Origin: Lepidodermella squamata
Taxonomy: Eukaryota > Gastrotricha
Length of the DNA stretch: 64,000 bases
Direction of reading: 5' to 3'
Assembly: GCA_047495785.1 (NCBI GenBank)
Contig: JBLDXI010000001.1
Coordinates: forward strand, 4,774,001-4,838,000
The notes beneath the pieces were generated by a model. That model was not told where the DNA came from and made no database searches. It saw only the letters and a program-made list of their open reading frames with translations. The position numbers were made by a program, and so were the translations under genes. Below are positions 36,001-47,300 of this stretch, piece by piece; within the stretch, counting starts at the first letter, position 1, and each line of letters opens with the position of its first letter.

Positions 36001-39000
36001 GAAAATTGACTAGTTACTCATTGGCAAAAAAATATGAAATAAACCTACCGCAAGAACGTCATTTTCATTCGAGCAGTGCTTCGAGCCGGTGGCCTCTCGC
36101 CGCAACTCATCCTCTGAAACTCGGTAGAAAATATTAGCCACCGAGCCGTCCTCATTCAAGCGATAGGCCGCATGCCGCTTTGCGACCTGTTCGAGCGGAG
36201 CCGGAACAGCCAGACCCATCATATCGTACCCCGAGGACCAGTCAAACTTCTTATCTGAAATAAAAAACAAGGAATTCAGCCTAATACTGGCAATTATAGC
36301 GATTAAAAAAGCAAGCAATGCCTCAGATTCAAATAATTAAGTGAAATTGAAACTAGGACAATAAAATGATTTCAGAGAAACCAACGGCAAGCATTTGTAT
36401 CAAAATCGCGTTCTCTTCACGCTTTACCTTGTGACGCTACAGTAAAAATTGCAAAATAATTACTACACTAAAAGTTTCCAAGTTTTAAGGTTTAGTTTTC
36501 GATATTTTCGCCACTTCATATTTTATATCATTATTTTGACAAATTTTTAATACACGGTAGACCCGCGTTCGACGTGGCGCACAAATTCCTCGCAACTCAA
36601 GTTATGGTGCGTCCACAAACTAACTTCGGAGAGGGTGACTTCGGAGACCGAACTTGAAACTTCGGAACACTCAAGCGAAACTTCGGTGACGTTATCAGTG
36701 GCAATTTCCGCGCGCGCGCGGCATGAGTCGTCCGAAGTTTCTATTGTTTGCGGGCCGAAGATTTCGAGTGCGCGCGCATGAGTGCGAGCGCGCTCAAACT
36801 AGAGAAGGGGCCGGAGGGTAGACACAATTTTTTTTCAATTCCACTTGAATTCTCAAAATTCCTAAATAATAAGACGCGAAATGCGACGACGATAACAAAA
36901 AGCTAAATTTCGATTCACCATTTTTCAGAATTATCAAAAATTAAATTGATTTTTTTTTCAACGCGCGCTATAAGCTATTTTTAAAAGCACCCGATAATTT
37001 CTATACTGAAATTTTTTTTGTGAAAGCAAGGATTTTACTGCGCGCGTTTCATTTACTTGAAATTTACGTCATTTTCGTCATTTATAGTCAATAATACGAA
37101 TTAAAGATGCCACAGGAACAGTTAATTTATGTCGTCGCCCTACCTCGCGCGGTCAAGTGGCCGCGCGCGCGTGCGTACGTAGTAACTTCGGACACGCACA
37201 AACTTCGGTTCGGAGGCGCTTCGGAGAGCAGTTGTGGGCCTCTCCGAACCGAAGTTTGCGCGCGTCCTTTGTCCAGTGCGTGCGCGCCGCCCATTGTTCT
37301 AACTTCGGGCGCGCAGTCCGAAGTGCGCGCGTTTGTGAACGAAAATCTCAAACTTCGGTCAGCGATTACGCAACTTCGGAGAGCGATTACGAAACTTCGG
37401 AGGCTAAAACTTCGGACGCGTCTCCGAAGCAGTTTGTGAACGTAACATTAGTGGCCACGAAACCCAGAATTTTCGTACCGAATTTTCGAATATTTTACGA
37501 TAGTATATTTTTCAAAATATAATAAAATAATAGTTTTCTTCCAAATTTTGAGAAAATTCTGATAAACAATGCAGAAAAAAGAATGTGATAAAACATACAA
37601 ATATCTAGCCCAGTTGCTGCTATAATATCGGTGCTCGTCAGCCAAACCCCAGGCGGTGAATCCCTCGCAATTTGGTGCGTCATCGCCAGGAACGTGTGCA
37701 AATAATTCGGAATGGGCACCTGCAGCGTCGGCGAGTTGACCGTGCACGGCAGGTAGAAGAGGCCGCGGCCGGCGACGTCGAACTGGAAATCGCGGCCCAT
37801 GTGCATGATGAGGATGCGGCGGTTGCGCATCGCATTGATGTTGATGACGCTGTAGTCGAGGCGGTTGCTCAGCCGCTCGGCGATCGTCAGGATCGCGTTG
37901 AACGTCGCGCCGCCCGAGCCGATGTTCGCCTTCGGGTCCGGAACCACGACCAGCTCGGTTTTCCTCGCAATCAGCCCCGCATCTTGGTAGACGCTAAGCT
38001 CTATAAAAGCACGGAAAAGCCATTAAATTAAGCAAATAAAAGGAGACAAAAGAAAATTGTAGTCTTTTTCAACAGATTTTGAGCTATCAATGTTGAAGAT
38101 AATTTTGAACCAAATTTAGTTCAGATTATGAATTCAGAATATCGTAAATTTCGAATTATTAATAAAAAATCTTGCAGTGTTTCATCGACTTCTGTAAGGA
38201 CGCCAGAATCAACCGGATTCTCTAATGTGCCTTAAGGTCGATATCGGTGGTGACCCAAATATCCTGAAACGGTTGAAGAGAACCTCAAAAGCCGCCATTT
38301 AGCGCATGAACATGAAGGCTATTCATTCCTAAGCACCGAGCATGGCCACAACACCCTCACGCTGTTTCATAGCTAATGCCGCTGAATTCTTCGGTATTAC
38401 TCGAATTTCTAGATGCTCAGCTTTCAGACGCGGAGTTTGGACCGTTCTTGAAATAAGGTCAGAGGTTCGTGTTGTTGCCGGTTTTTTTCTGATACGAGGT
38501 GCTTTTGCAATTTCACGAGGCGAAGTCTACGTCTCTGCTACATTTATAGCTGTGTTTAATGTAGTCTGCAAGCGAGTAAAATTCGAAAAACAGGTAGGTA
38601 TGCCTTTAACAGACGAAGACTGGCTCATGTTGCTAGCATTCGCAGATGATACAGCTCTACTATCGCAAGCCTGGGAGAAAATGGGAGATAGCCTACCTAT
38701 GTGGTCAAATATCACTGCAACTTGATTTCGTACCCCGATAATAGAGCATCGCACTCGAATTATTGGTCCCATTTTTTTCGATGGGGAATGTGGACAGTGC
38801 TGAGTACCACAAGAAGCTCAAGGGGGAAATGACGCGTGCGGTATGTTATTTTCCAACAAGCTGGATCGCCAGCTCATTACTCGAAAGAATTACGCGGCTG
38901 GTTGAACGAGAATTTAAAAAGCAGGTGGATTGGTCGAGCAACGGAAGATGACAAAAACTGTTTCATTGGCCAGCGAGATCCCCAGATGTTACACAGTACG

Positions 39001-40114
39001 ATTTTTTTCTTTTAGGCTACCTTAAAATTTCAAGTCTTTAAAACTCAACCGCACCATATCGTAATAGTTCTCCTTCGGTCAATAAGAGTCATCGCTATCC
39101 GAAAAAAGACATGAATTACCCGACAAAACGCGAAAATTAGCGGACGAAACTAGCTCACGATTATTATTCGATAAAAATAAATTAAATGATTGAATTTCTA
39201 TGTACTAATAGCATGTATTAAACAAATTTTGTTCAGAATTACCTTTTTCAATTTCCAAAGCGAGATCAGCATTGTGGCAGGTAATACACAGCACGTCCCA
39301 CATTTCGGTCAGCGGTAATCGAACTTGCTAGAAAAGAAAAAAAATGGAGGCAAAAATTATCAATATTTCGCACAATTTTATATTAAAAGCTGATATAAAA
39401 AGCAGATTAAAATGCGAGAAAAATCGAGTAACCCATAACCAATAATATGTGATCACCAGGTAACAAATAGATGATATTTTACTACATCATGATGTGTGCA
39501 TAAATAATGCGGCGCTAGTGCTAGAATATATTACTATGATAATAATTAGCTATTTTTGCATTAAATGAATATATCCGCCTAATGATACACAGACCTGTCG
39601 CAGAAATATGGGCTCAAACCTGAGACATATACATAGGGTAGGGTATTTACGAGATTGCAGATTACCGCAAGCGTTGCCAGTTTGATAACGAGGTATACTT
39701 ACTCGTACTACGACAACTAAGCAATGTTATTACGAATGAAACTCACCATATCTCTCTGTCATTCGGTCTTATCTGGTGTGGTGAAATGAATCAACATAAA
39801 ATGTAGAAAATTTCCGCAATTTAGGAACAATATTATTTTGACTAAATTTTGCACTCGCCCATATCTTATACAAATTCATTTTCAATGACTAAAAAAGTTA
39901 AGTTTGCTCGAAAAATAAAAAAATAACCCTTCCAACGCAAATGGAAAATACTTGGACATTTCTCTGTTGTTCTGAGATTCAAAACGCAAAAATGCTCCAC
40001 GAAAATATAAAATCTCACCTGGTCCCTTGACGATCTGTCGAAAATCAATTGCCGCGGGCTCAGCTCGTAGCTGTTAGCAGGCGGCGGGATTTGCAGCGAT
40101 CGCAGGTCAGCCAT
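24011..40114 (-). CDS. FCSK: L-fucokinase, copy A, 1166 aa, 18 exons
   Basis: Minus-strand exons: 40114-40019, 39327-39243, 38000-37599, 36254-36049, 35986-35867, 33887-33405, 31184-30957, 29765-29456, 27911-27592, 26675-26583, 26522-26494, 26434-26383, 26182-26060, 25842-25656, 25480-25386, 25070-25016, 24901-24801, 24526-24011. All phases agree. FCSK makes fucose-1-phosphate in the cytosolic salvage route to GDP-fucose. The N-terminal pyrophosphorylase-like half keeps GSGGATFNA (from 88), SPPGVWL and NACTYMGVDSGA; the GHMP-kinase half keeps GWSDTPP. But the phosphate loop reads GSGLGTRS (911-917; Arg916 for Ser), the TGGGWQDQ motif is CAGWQDP, and the glycine loop is GCGDGGF. Kinase activity may be weakened. 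Introns are up to 2.2 kb and full of transposon relics. Minus-strand AATAAA lies at 23892. Confidence 0.94.
26494..26522 (-). other. FCSK: 29-nt microexon of fucokinase copy A
   Basis: The exon between introns ending CAACAG and beginning GTAAGT is only 29 nt. It encodes GGWSDTPPM, one of the best conserved motifs of the GHMP-kinase half, so it must be included for a functional protein. In copy B the same motif lies inside a 432-nt exon. Confidence 0.8.
28090..29260. other. Fucokinase A intron 8 content, possible retroelement scrap
   Basis: This intron (27912-29455) carries a plus-strand frame at 28388-29029 and an overlapping one at 28497-28754. The second contains GIYNVDMT followed by a hydrophobic strand, which is faintly like the start of a LINE endonuclease. 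No catalytic motif can be seen, so I do not call it a gene. Confidence 0.2.
30372..30872 (+). mobile_element. Helitron helicase-like N-terminal domain fragment
   Basis: A 166-codon frame sits in fucokinase A intron 7, opposite to the host gene. It resembles the Helitron_like_N domain: a strand GRPHVMITLSPRDHNNF matches the family pattern of a Gly-Pro/Arg-rich word before a hydrophobic strand and a D-x-HN motif. It is followed by an I-x-I-x-D-x-F word and a block with ATAAAYFQ near the end. Frames before and after are broken. It is a relic of a rolling-circle transposon; the Rep catalytic part was not found. Confidence 0.5.
31313..31455 (+). repeat. 143-bp direct repeat, copy 1
   Basis: This stretch (GTTTACTTCG...TTGATG) recurs at 32046-32188 with the same length and about five mismatches. 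It lies just upstream of a gag-like frame. The repeats lack TG...CA ends, so they are not ordinary LTRs. Confidence 0.85.
31440..32121 (+). mobile_element. Retroelement scrap: gag-like frame plus aspartic protease
   Basis: This lies in fucokinase A intron 6, on the opposite strand. A frame open from about 31440 to 31925 has low-complexity Ser/Thr/Asp-rich content. It overlaps, in another frame, a second one that contains VDSGCSEHVTANFDYL and later FKIGDGSLMPS. The D-S-G triad and the GDGS motif are typical of Copia-type retropepsins. The frame change may be a decayed gag-pol junction. The protease frame runs straight into repeat copy 2 and ends there. No integrase or reverse transcriptase follows. 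Confidence 0.6.
32046..32188 (+). repeat. 143-bp direct repeat, copy 2
   Basis: This is the second copy of the repeat at 31313-31455, about 96% identical by eye. It begins inside the protease frame, which suggests it was once internal element sequence that was duplicated rather than a terminal repeat. Confidence 0.85.
32692..33309 (+). pseudogene. Degraded Tc1/IS630-type transposase
   Basis: A 205-codon frame in fucokinase A intron 6 contains TTWILDNLAAHDETKL, then KFPFSPQLNLLKRCFRRLK. These align with the second Asp motif (DNAxxH) and the third-acid motif (PPYSPxLNPIE) of IS630/Tc1 DDE transposases. The Glu of the last motif is replaced (NLLK), and the N-terminal DNA-binding domain is missing. 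It is almost certainly inactive. No terminal inverted repeats were found by eye. Confidence 0.55.
33888..35866. other. Fucokinase A intron 5, unassigned frames
   Basis: This intron is nearly 2 kb. A plus-strand frame at 34101-34394 begins with a C/H-containing block (EHCYRFHENH, KCYRKRK, HECSEC) that is faintly like a FLYWCH zinc finger of Mutator-like elements. Another plus-strand frame at 35120-35557 has 145 codons of reasonable composition without a domain I know. Both oppose the host gene. They are probably decayed mobile-element genes. Confidence 0.3.
36605..37447. mobile_element. 843-bp foldback element, PIF/Harbinger-like MITE
   Basis: The ends TGGTGCGTCCACAAACT and, inverted, TGTTACGTTCACAAACT match at 14 of 17 positions and are flanked by TTA on both sides (36602-36604 and 37448-37450). 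A 3-bp TTA duplication is the PIF/Harbinger signature. Both arms are packed with AACTTCGG and its complement CCGAAGTT, and there are CpG-rich GCGCGC tracts. There is no transposase frame, so it is non-autonomous. It lies in fucokinase A intron 3. Confidence 0.75.
38342..38725 (+). pseudogene. Reverse-transcriptase fragment of a non-LTR element
   Basis: A frame of 127 codons in fucokinase A intron 2, opposite strand, contains LLAFADDTALLS. This is the catalytic (Y/F)ADD motif of non-LTR reverse transcriptases with its usual hydrophobic flanks. Sequence on either side no longer matches a complete RT, so it is a short, dead fragment. Confidence 0.6.
38755..39030 (+). pseudogene. Mariner-type transposase C-terminal relic
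   Basis: Reading across at least two frameshifts, the plus strand shows words typical of mariner-family transposases. They are IGPIFF and then a word matching QQDGAPAH but with Ala for Asp (38859-38882), WLNENLKSRWIGR, WPARSPD, and YDFFLLGYLK near 38995-39025. The second catalytic Asp is lost. It directly follows the reverse-transcriptase scrap, so one element inserted next to or into the other. Confidence 0.65.
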
Positions 40115-41305
40115 TTTCACGCACGTACGGAATACTGCAGTGTATATAACTAATATGCTATAGAGATTCTTTCACTCTCCAACACGCGCGAGTGCGACCA
40201 ATGTCACCCCAAAAACCACAACAACAGCAGGCAGCTACAAAAACCAATCCTTCGGCCGCCGTGAAATTCTGCTCAATAAAATTTCTAGAATAAATTCGAA
40301 CGAATGAGTTTAAGTCTTCCTCGTCTCATTTTTTGAGCAATGTCACCAGTTGTGAAGCGCAAAACTCAAAATTTAAGCAAAAAAGCGGTGCGTGAAGCTT
40401 TTTCAAACCAAAAAGCCAAATGATTTTATTTGTGCGACAAAAGAAAAACTGAAGAAAAAGCCATAAACAATGTTAATAATTTCGACATAGCAGCGACATA
40501 TACCACAATTTGTCATTAACAAATTCAAAATAACTCGATTGGGGACATTGAATTTTTACGCCACTAGAAATCATTAGTGTGTTATCAGAATTCCGAGCCC
40601 CTAAAACAAGTTGCTGACTCTACTCATCAATTTTTCACTAGCTAGCCGTCTAAAATCGCCGAAGCTGCGTAGTCATGTGCTCCTGATATCAGAAAATCAT
40701 ATTTTGGGTCAATTTTCGATTTTTTACATTCTGAAAGCAACACATCTGGTTCGAATGTATTGCGACATACCTCGCTGCTATGCCGATCTAGTCAAAAATA
40801 TGATGCATTATTTGTTATAATAAATATATAGATAATTTTGTCACAGCACATTTTCACGGTTGTTGTATAAGGTCACGTTGTTGTTATTATTTCTTGCGTA
40901 GTAGAAAATATCACCACAGATTGAACAAGTTAGCAGCAGCAGCAGTAGCAGAGAAATAAATGAATATGTTAGTATTATTTTTTCAGCATGCAATTTGTCA
41001 AATTATAGCCACGATTTTTCGAAGATTGAATATATCGACACAATTGAAGAAAAAGTCTGGAAATTTGTCAGGCAGAAGTTGGCACAACACCTCGAATAAA
41101 TATTTTCGAAATCCAAAAACGAATTGATTGATTAAACATTGCACGAGGTTGCTGATGGTACGTTTGAGTCTTATAAATATATGGAAAGCCGTCGTCGTTC
41201 CATCAGAACAATAGCCAGTCACGTGAGTTAGAAAAAAGCAGAAAAAATCACAAGATTCGTTGAACAGAGTCATTCCAGCAGTTCGTGTTGTCATTATTCA
41301 CTCTT
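40115..41305. other. Intergenic region between the two fucokinase genes
   Basis: This 1.2-kb spacer holds the promoter of copy A. A minus-strand TATA-like TTATATAC lies at 40142-40149, about 30 nt before the copy A ATG. A short AGC-rich stretch lies at 40932-40950. A minus-strand frame of 98 codons at 40998-41294 lies in the 3' flank of copy B and shows no recognisable domain. No other gene is seen. Confidence 0.4.
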
Positions 41306-44300
41306 TCAGTCGTAGAACTTGGTCGTCATGCCTTCGGTAGCAATTGCCGATTCGTAGACCACGCAGCCTTCCAAGCCCTGAAAAATCATCAAATCAAATG
41401 AGAATTTATTAAAAAATAAATAAAAAATTCGGATAGAAATTAGAGAAATGAATCGAGCTCAATTCGCGATAATTTTCATTTTTACTTTAAAATTTAAAAT
41501 TTGACCTTATTCAAAAAATATTAAATTAAATTTAAAATTTGAATTTTTTGAATCGAAAATTAGTAAATTAAATTTTAAAATTTACCAGCGTAGTAGAAAT
41601 TATGCGTTTCGCCTCGTCAGCGCCCGTTTTCTCGTCCTTGAGAATGAAATAGATGAAACCGCCGCCACCAGCGCCGCACATCGAATAGCCGCTGATGATG
41701 GGCTTCAACGCCCGAATCAGCACCAGGTACGTGTCCGTCTCAGACCCGGGCGCCATTCGTTTCTTCAACTCGTGCGACCGCGTGATGGCGGCCCCAAACT
41801 GCTCGAAATTGCCCGCCTCCAGCAGCTCGGCCGATTTCGCCGCCAGGCGGGCGAGTTCCTTCTCGGTTGACACAATCAACGGGTCGTTCGAATACCAATT
41901 TCGCAACACATTTTGCAAGATATTCTTCGCGAGACGAGTCTGGCCGCTGTAGACTAGCAGGAAACGGCGGTTCAGCGCCGCGAGGACCTTCGCGTCCAGA
42001 TGCAGCGAGTGCCAGCGGATGGAGACGGGCAGGCCGGCGGCGGAGTGCGCGAGTTTGACGCCGCCGACGAGGCCGTGCACCTGGTCCTGCCAGCCGCCGC
42101 CCGTCGTCAGCAGTTGCTCGAAGTGCAGGACGGCGTGGACGACGGAGGACGAGTCGAAGGCGAAGCCGCGCAGGGTCCACAGCGCCGCGATGAACGCACC
42201 GGCTAGAATGCTCGAAGTGCCTAAAACAAAAAATTCACAAATTCAAGTTCGGTTAAATCGCCAAGAAACGGAGAAAACAGCAAAATTTGCATTTTTCATT
42301 TGTAAGGAAACCTAATTTTGCTTGTAACATCACTAACAGCCCAGGCGGGCCAGAAATAGCTATCTTTTTTAACGAAGAATGCCCCGATGCCCATGCTAGA
42401 GGAACTTGACCTTTTATCGAATACCTTTTATTGCAACCGCTGCTGGGGTATCCTGAGGCGTCCTAAGAGGCAGTCGTCGGGCGACGACATGGAGAAACAA
42501 ATGAAACAGATGATAATGCTCGAAATGCTTGAAAATTAGCTAGCATAAAAGAAAAGAATAAATCTTCTATCTGATTGTCAGCTGCAGCCTTTACGGATCC
42601 TGTCCTGCACCCGCGCCGTCATTCATGTCTTCTTTCATGGATTTTTCTGTAAATACTGAAAATTCTGAAAATTCTGAAAATTCTGAAAATACACAGCTTG
42701 CTTGCTTTTCTGTAATGTCTTGTGTTCTCGTCTCTCTATCTTGCATCTTTCTTGAAGATCGTTTACTTCGTTCAAGTCAAGCAATATTCTTCTCTTCCGA
42801 TTAGATCACATGTTGTCGTTTCGTCTTTCGATAAGCCCATCTCGCTTACAGAGTTTTATCGCCTTTCAATAGACTATACTAATTCTGAATTGACAAAGCT
42901 GCTAGTTCCCAACTTTAGAGCAGCTCTCAATGTAGTCAGTGCAGCGTTGTTCGAGGCGCTACGAACAAAATTAATCATTTCATCATGCAAAATAGCTCTG
43001 GTGCTCCATCTCTCCCACCTGCTTTCAGCAAACCTCCCGCCCCAAAATCGCAACACATGCACCTGCCGACGTGCCGATACCGGATCACTCGGAATATGCC
43101 ATGAAAGGCCAAGATGTCGCGGACTGGCTGACGCACTACGCAACGGACACAGACAAAAAGTGGCACTTCAACTATTCTGGGGACCCTAGAACCAAGGTCA
43201 TTCTTGTTGGCATGTGATTGTAACCTTCAACCTCTATTCTCAACTCGACCAATAGACAAGTCGCAAGACGGAAGATCGTTGCAATATACGACACTTTGCA
43301 ATTAATCAGAGACCAACTAAGCAAACACTTGAATGCGAAACCTTCCCGATTGGCTTATACAATCATCAAGCGGCACCAGCTGTATGCCACTGCCAAGTTC
43401 CCTCTAGTCAACGACTTGACCAACTGGTCGCAGAGTTGAACAACTTCGAGCGGGGGCGGTTCAAAAAGCTGCACCGGTCTATCAACTTTGACGACTTTGT
43501 GATGAAATTTTGAATTTCGAAAACCCAAGGAGCTATTTTCGGAACTTGCCCGGCACGTTGATTGAACCTTTTTGAGCCATACTAAATTCGATCTTGTTGT
43601 GCGCATTTGCCACCGGCTGCCTCTAGTTCGAGGTAGTTTAACCGTGTTTAGCATTTTGTTGAATTGATAGCACTACTCGACTTCGGCTTTCTGGGAATTG
43701 CCCATCAATCGCCCCGTAAAGAAAATTCTACCACGTAGCCCTGCTATCAGTAGTGCTCACGACTTGAGAGAAGCTCTCAATGTTTGTATGAGTAGTGAAA
43801 ATCATTTCAATTCAATCAGTCATTCAATTTATAAATTAGTAATTTTGAAAAAATAAATGACTGATTTCCTCTTCTTTGAATTCAGACAAGATAAGGCAAG
43901 ATCAATTGAATTAAAAAATCAACGTACCTAAACCACTACCCTGCGGCAAGTTCGACCAGGTGAAAATTTCCAGTCCGGGAGCACCAACGCTGGACATGAG
44001 CTGGTCAGCCAGCGACGCAGCGCCCTCGCCAAACGAAGGCGCGACATTCGAAGCCGTTGCACTCCCAGAATTCGACCCGCCACTCGAATTAGCCGACAGA
44101 TGAGGCGTGATGACACCAGCTGCGACCAGGCAAGCTTTGATAAGGGCGGCCTGGCTGAAGGGTGAGTCAAAGTCCGACAGTTGTTCGATCGAGTCGAACG
44201 TCCACTGCGCGACCACCTGCCCGGATTCGTCCAGGTAACCGGCTGTGATCGCCGGCTGGTTGACTTTGCGTACCTTGGCGCCAATCGGTGGCTTGCCTTT

Positions 44301-47300
44301 GACTAGAAGAGCAGCGCCGAGAACAGCCCCGCCCATTTCGTAGCACTAAAATTAGAAAATAAATAATGTATTCAATCAAATCAAATATTTTCACGCATGA
44401 TTTTCAAGTTACTTAACAATAAAAAAAAAATTCAAGCATAAGTAGAGGGCGAAAAAATTGTTAACGATACGGTTCGGTTATAGATTCTCAATTTGATACA
44501 TAAATTTGAAGATCCAGCCATTGTTTTAGTAACTTCAGGTCGCAATCAGCAGAAACCGTTATTATGGAAGGAATTTGGGTGGTACAGCATCGAACTTGGG
44601 AATGACAGTCTTCGAAAACTTGCTACTTGATGAATTCAAGCTAGGCCGTACTAGGCCGGCTAGGTACCGCCAACCGCACCTACGACTTCGTCGACCCTGC
44701 TACTGGAGTCACAACCAACCGAGTGGAGTGCATGTGGAAAAGCGCCAAAATGGATCAGAAGCGGCGCTGAGGCATTGCTAGGCCAACGCTAGATTCAAAT
44801 ATCATCAACGCTTTGGTCGAAACTAGGTTCAACGCACCATGAAACGATATCCCTTGGATTAGACTTAATTCAATCGGTTAATCTAGGTCAATCACAGCCT
44901 CTAGATTAGACGTCCAAACACGCGTTTGCCTCAGATTAATGAGCGTCGTATGATAGCTTTTAAGCTCAAGTACAACCATCAGTCAGGAATACGATGTCTA
45001 CAATTTTGAATGTGACGACGCGCCCACGGTACAAACCCAACCACCGAAGGCTCACAAGGATCATGTCCACAAGCAGGTGTGGTGTACGGCCTTGCTACAA
45101 CCGGTTCAGGCTTCATCTCGGGTTCTCTGCAGAAAAGGCAGGCAAAAAATGTCACAAGGCCACGCAGCGGTGCATCACTTGTCCCGGAAGGCCGGGCATT
45201 CGTCGAAAACCCCGGCGGGGTGACAAGGCCAGTGGAACGACTTTTTGCTGTATGCGATGATTAAATTTGTATTATTTATGAGTGCGGCTATTCGTACATA
45301 CATATGTACGCCATTTTGGCTATTCGTACATATATATGTACGCGAAAATGGCTATTCGTACATATTTTCAGCTGATTTTTTGCTGATATTCAATTTGATG
45401 CTGAATTTTAACGGTAGCTCATAGAGACTTGAGAATTTAGGGGAAGATGTGCCTAATTGTGCACAAGTTGTGCCAACAAATTTGACATGCTGGGACCAAC
45501 CTACCTTTCGGGATGGGCCTAAAACCGATTTATCATTTACCCCTCTAGTTTCCTTAGAGATGTGCCCACGGAGCTGAAAATTTCAAGATTCTAAATTCAC
45601 CCAATTTCCGATGTGTAGCAAAAAATTCAACGCGTTATCTCACAAATTGTACAAATGGCATCAGCTCAATTTATTTCTAAAAATATATGTACGAATAGCC
45701 ACTCTGATTATTTATTTTGTTATAATATTATGATGTGATAATTGCACCACTTAAGCTAAAAATTCTATCCATGGGGATGTGGAAGGGATTCTGCAAGAAC
45801 TTCGAGTTGGTACGATTCCGACTCAGCAAAAACGGTTGTTTGGTAACACTTCGGAATCCATTTCGTCAAGTATGCGACCTGCAAGTGCCAAACTGACAGT
45901 AGAACCTGGGATGTTGCACAGGTTCCTTGGTTTGAGAAACGCAAAACTCGGGCGTTTATTTGTACCTGCTACCTGCAGAGCTGCTGAGCTGATGACTCAA
46001 CGACCGGCTCAACGTTGGAAGTGAAATGGTTTTATGATGGATTCACGCCGTATGGTCGGAACTCGGAACACTTGGCTTTTGATATGTCGATTTCCTGGTG
46101 TTTCTATCAAGTTTCTCGCAATGGCTTGGGTTGGTCTCACTCATCCGCCTTCGTAGGTTTTACGACCATTCGTGCATGTAATGCTGCGACTTTTTCACAC
46201 TGGGATTCGATTGGCAAACGGAGCGGTCGACTGGGTCTAGGCTCGGTGCAATTAGGCCTATATGCTGGGCCTAAAACCCTAGTCTAAGCCTACAGACTTT
46301 TGACTGGGTTGTTAAGCGAATCCAGCTAGGGTCGCACGGCCAAGTCACAACAATTGTCTAATCAGCGCAACTTCTGATTCCGACTTGAGACACCCTACCC
46401 CGTACCCCCCTAACAATCGATCCTTTTGGGAAACATTTGGCATGGCAACTCCTACGGCATATCTCCGCCAGTAGTCGAAATGAAATGGAAATCAGACGAC
46501 TGGTTTTTGCAGGAAATTCACGCGAAGAGAGATAGTTGGCTTATAAATTGAAATGACTTTAAAATTAAGGCAGCGTGCCAGTACGTTTTTCTCAATTTTT
46601 TGTTGATACATTTTGTTGAAGTCACTCCCAGGGGTCAGTAATCGCTGGAACCTAACAATGCCATTGCAACATGCAAATGAGCGTCCCAAATTACCCGCTA
46701 TTTTACCAACTTTATGCATAAAAGTTTCTGATCGCTAATTAACGTAAATTTCGTAAATTCACCGAAATTCTCAGCTAAATCGTGATAATCTTACACATGT
46801 CAAACATAAACTAAATTACGACTGATTTTTTAATACACATTGATTTGCTCCGAAATATCCCCGCGCTAAGGTAGCGTAGAATGTATAGAAATTATGTCAA
46901 TTGAAACGTACCACAGGCGGCGTGTCCGACCAGGCGCCGGCGAAATCGGCTCGGCAGGGTGACTCGCAGACGACCCAGCGGCCGCTGGGGATGATGGGCG
47001 CGCCCGGGCGCAGGTAGACGTAGCTCATCGCCGACGAGCACGCTTTGGCAATCAGATTTTGCTGCGCGCCCTCGTAGTGCCGCGCCGCTCGGATGATGAG
47101 CTGCGGCGACGAGAGCCACTCGTTGCGAAGAGACGCCATCGCCCGGACTGCGCGTTCGAAGTCGCCGTTTCGCAACAGGGCGTAGGCGGCTCGCCAGGCG
47201 ACGTTGCCGGCCGGGCCCGAGCGAACACCGCCTTTGCCGCCGGCCATGCAACCGAGCAGGGCGGCGGTGTTGGCGAACAGGCGCGCCAGTTTCACTTCGT

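Noticed and set aside
36605-37522. Three frames of 74-121 codons around the AACTTCGG region
   Set aside because: They lie within the foldback element and reflect its CpG-rich repeats; no domain is present.
40998-41294. 98-codon frame beginning with ATG on the minus strand
   Set aside because: It lies in the 3' flank of fucokinase B, is Phe/Leu/Cys-biased as AT-rich DNA tends to be, and has no recognisable similarity.
41740-42206. Long frames in other phases over fucokinase B
   Set aside because: They overlap the exon 42220-41586, which has clear FCSK similarity; the GC-rich sequence keeps other frames open by chance.
44994-45264. Basic Cys-containing frames in a fucokinase B intron
   Set aside because: They are opposite to the host gene, with no known domain and no start or splice support.
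45271-45410. Tandem GGCTATTCGTACAT units considered as a CRISPR-like array
   Set aside because: The genome is eukaryotic, spacers are not unique or of constant length, and the units are part of a transposon end.
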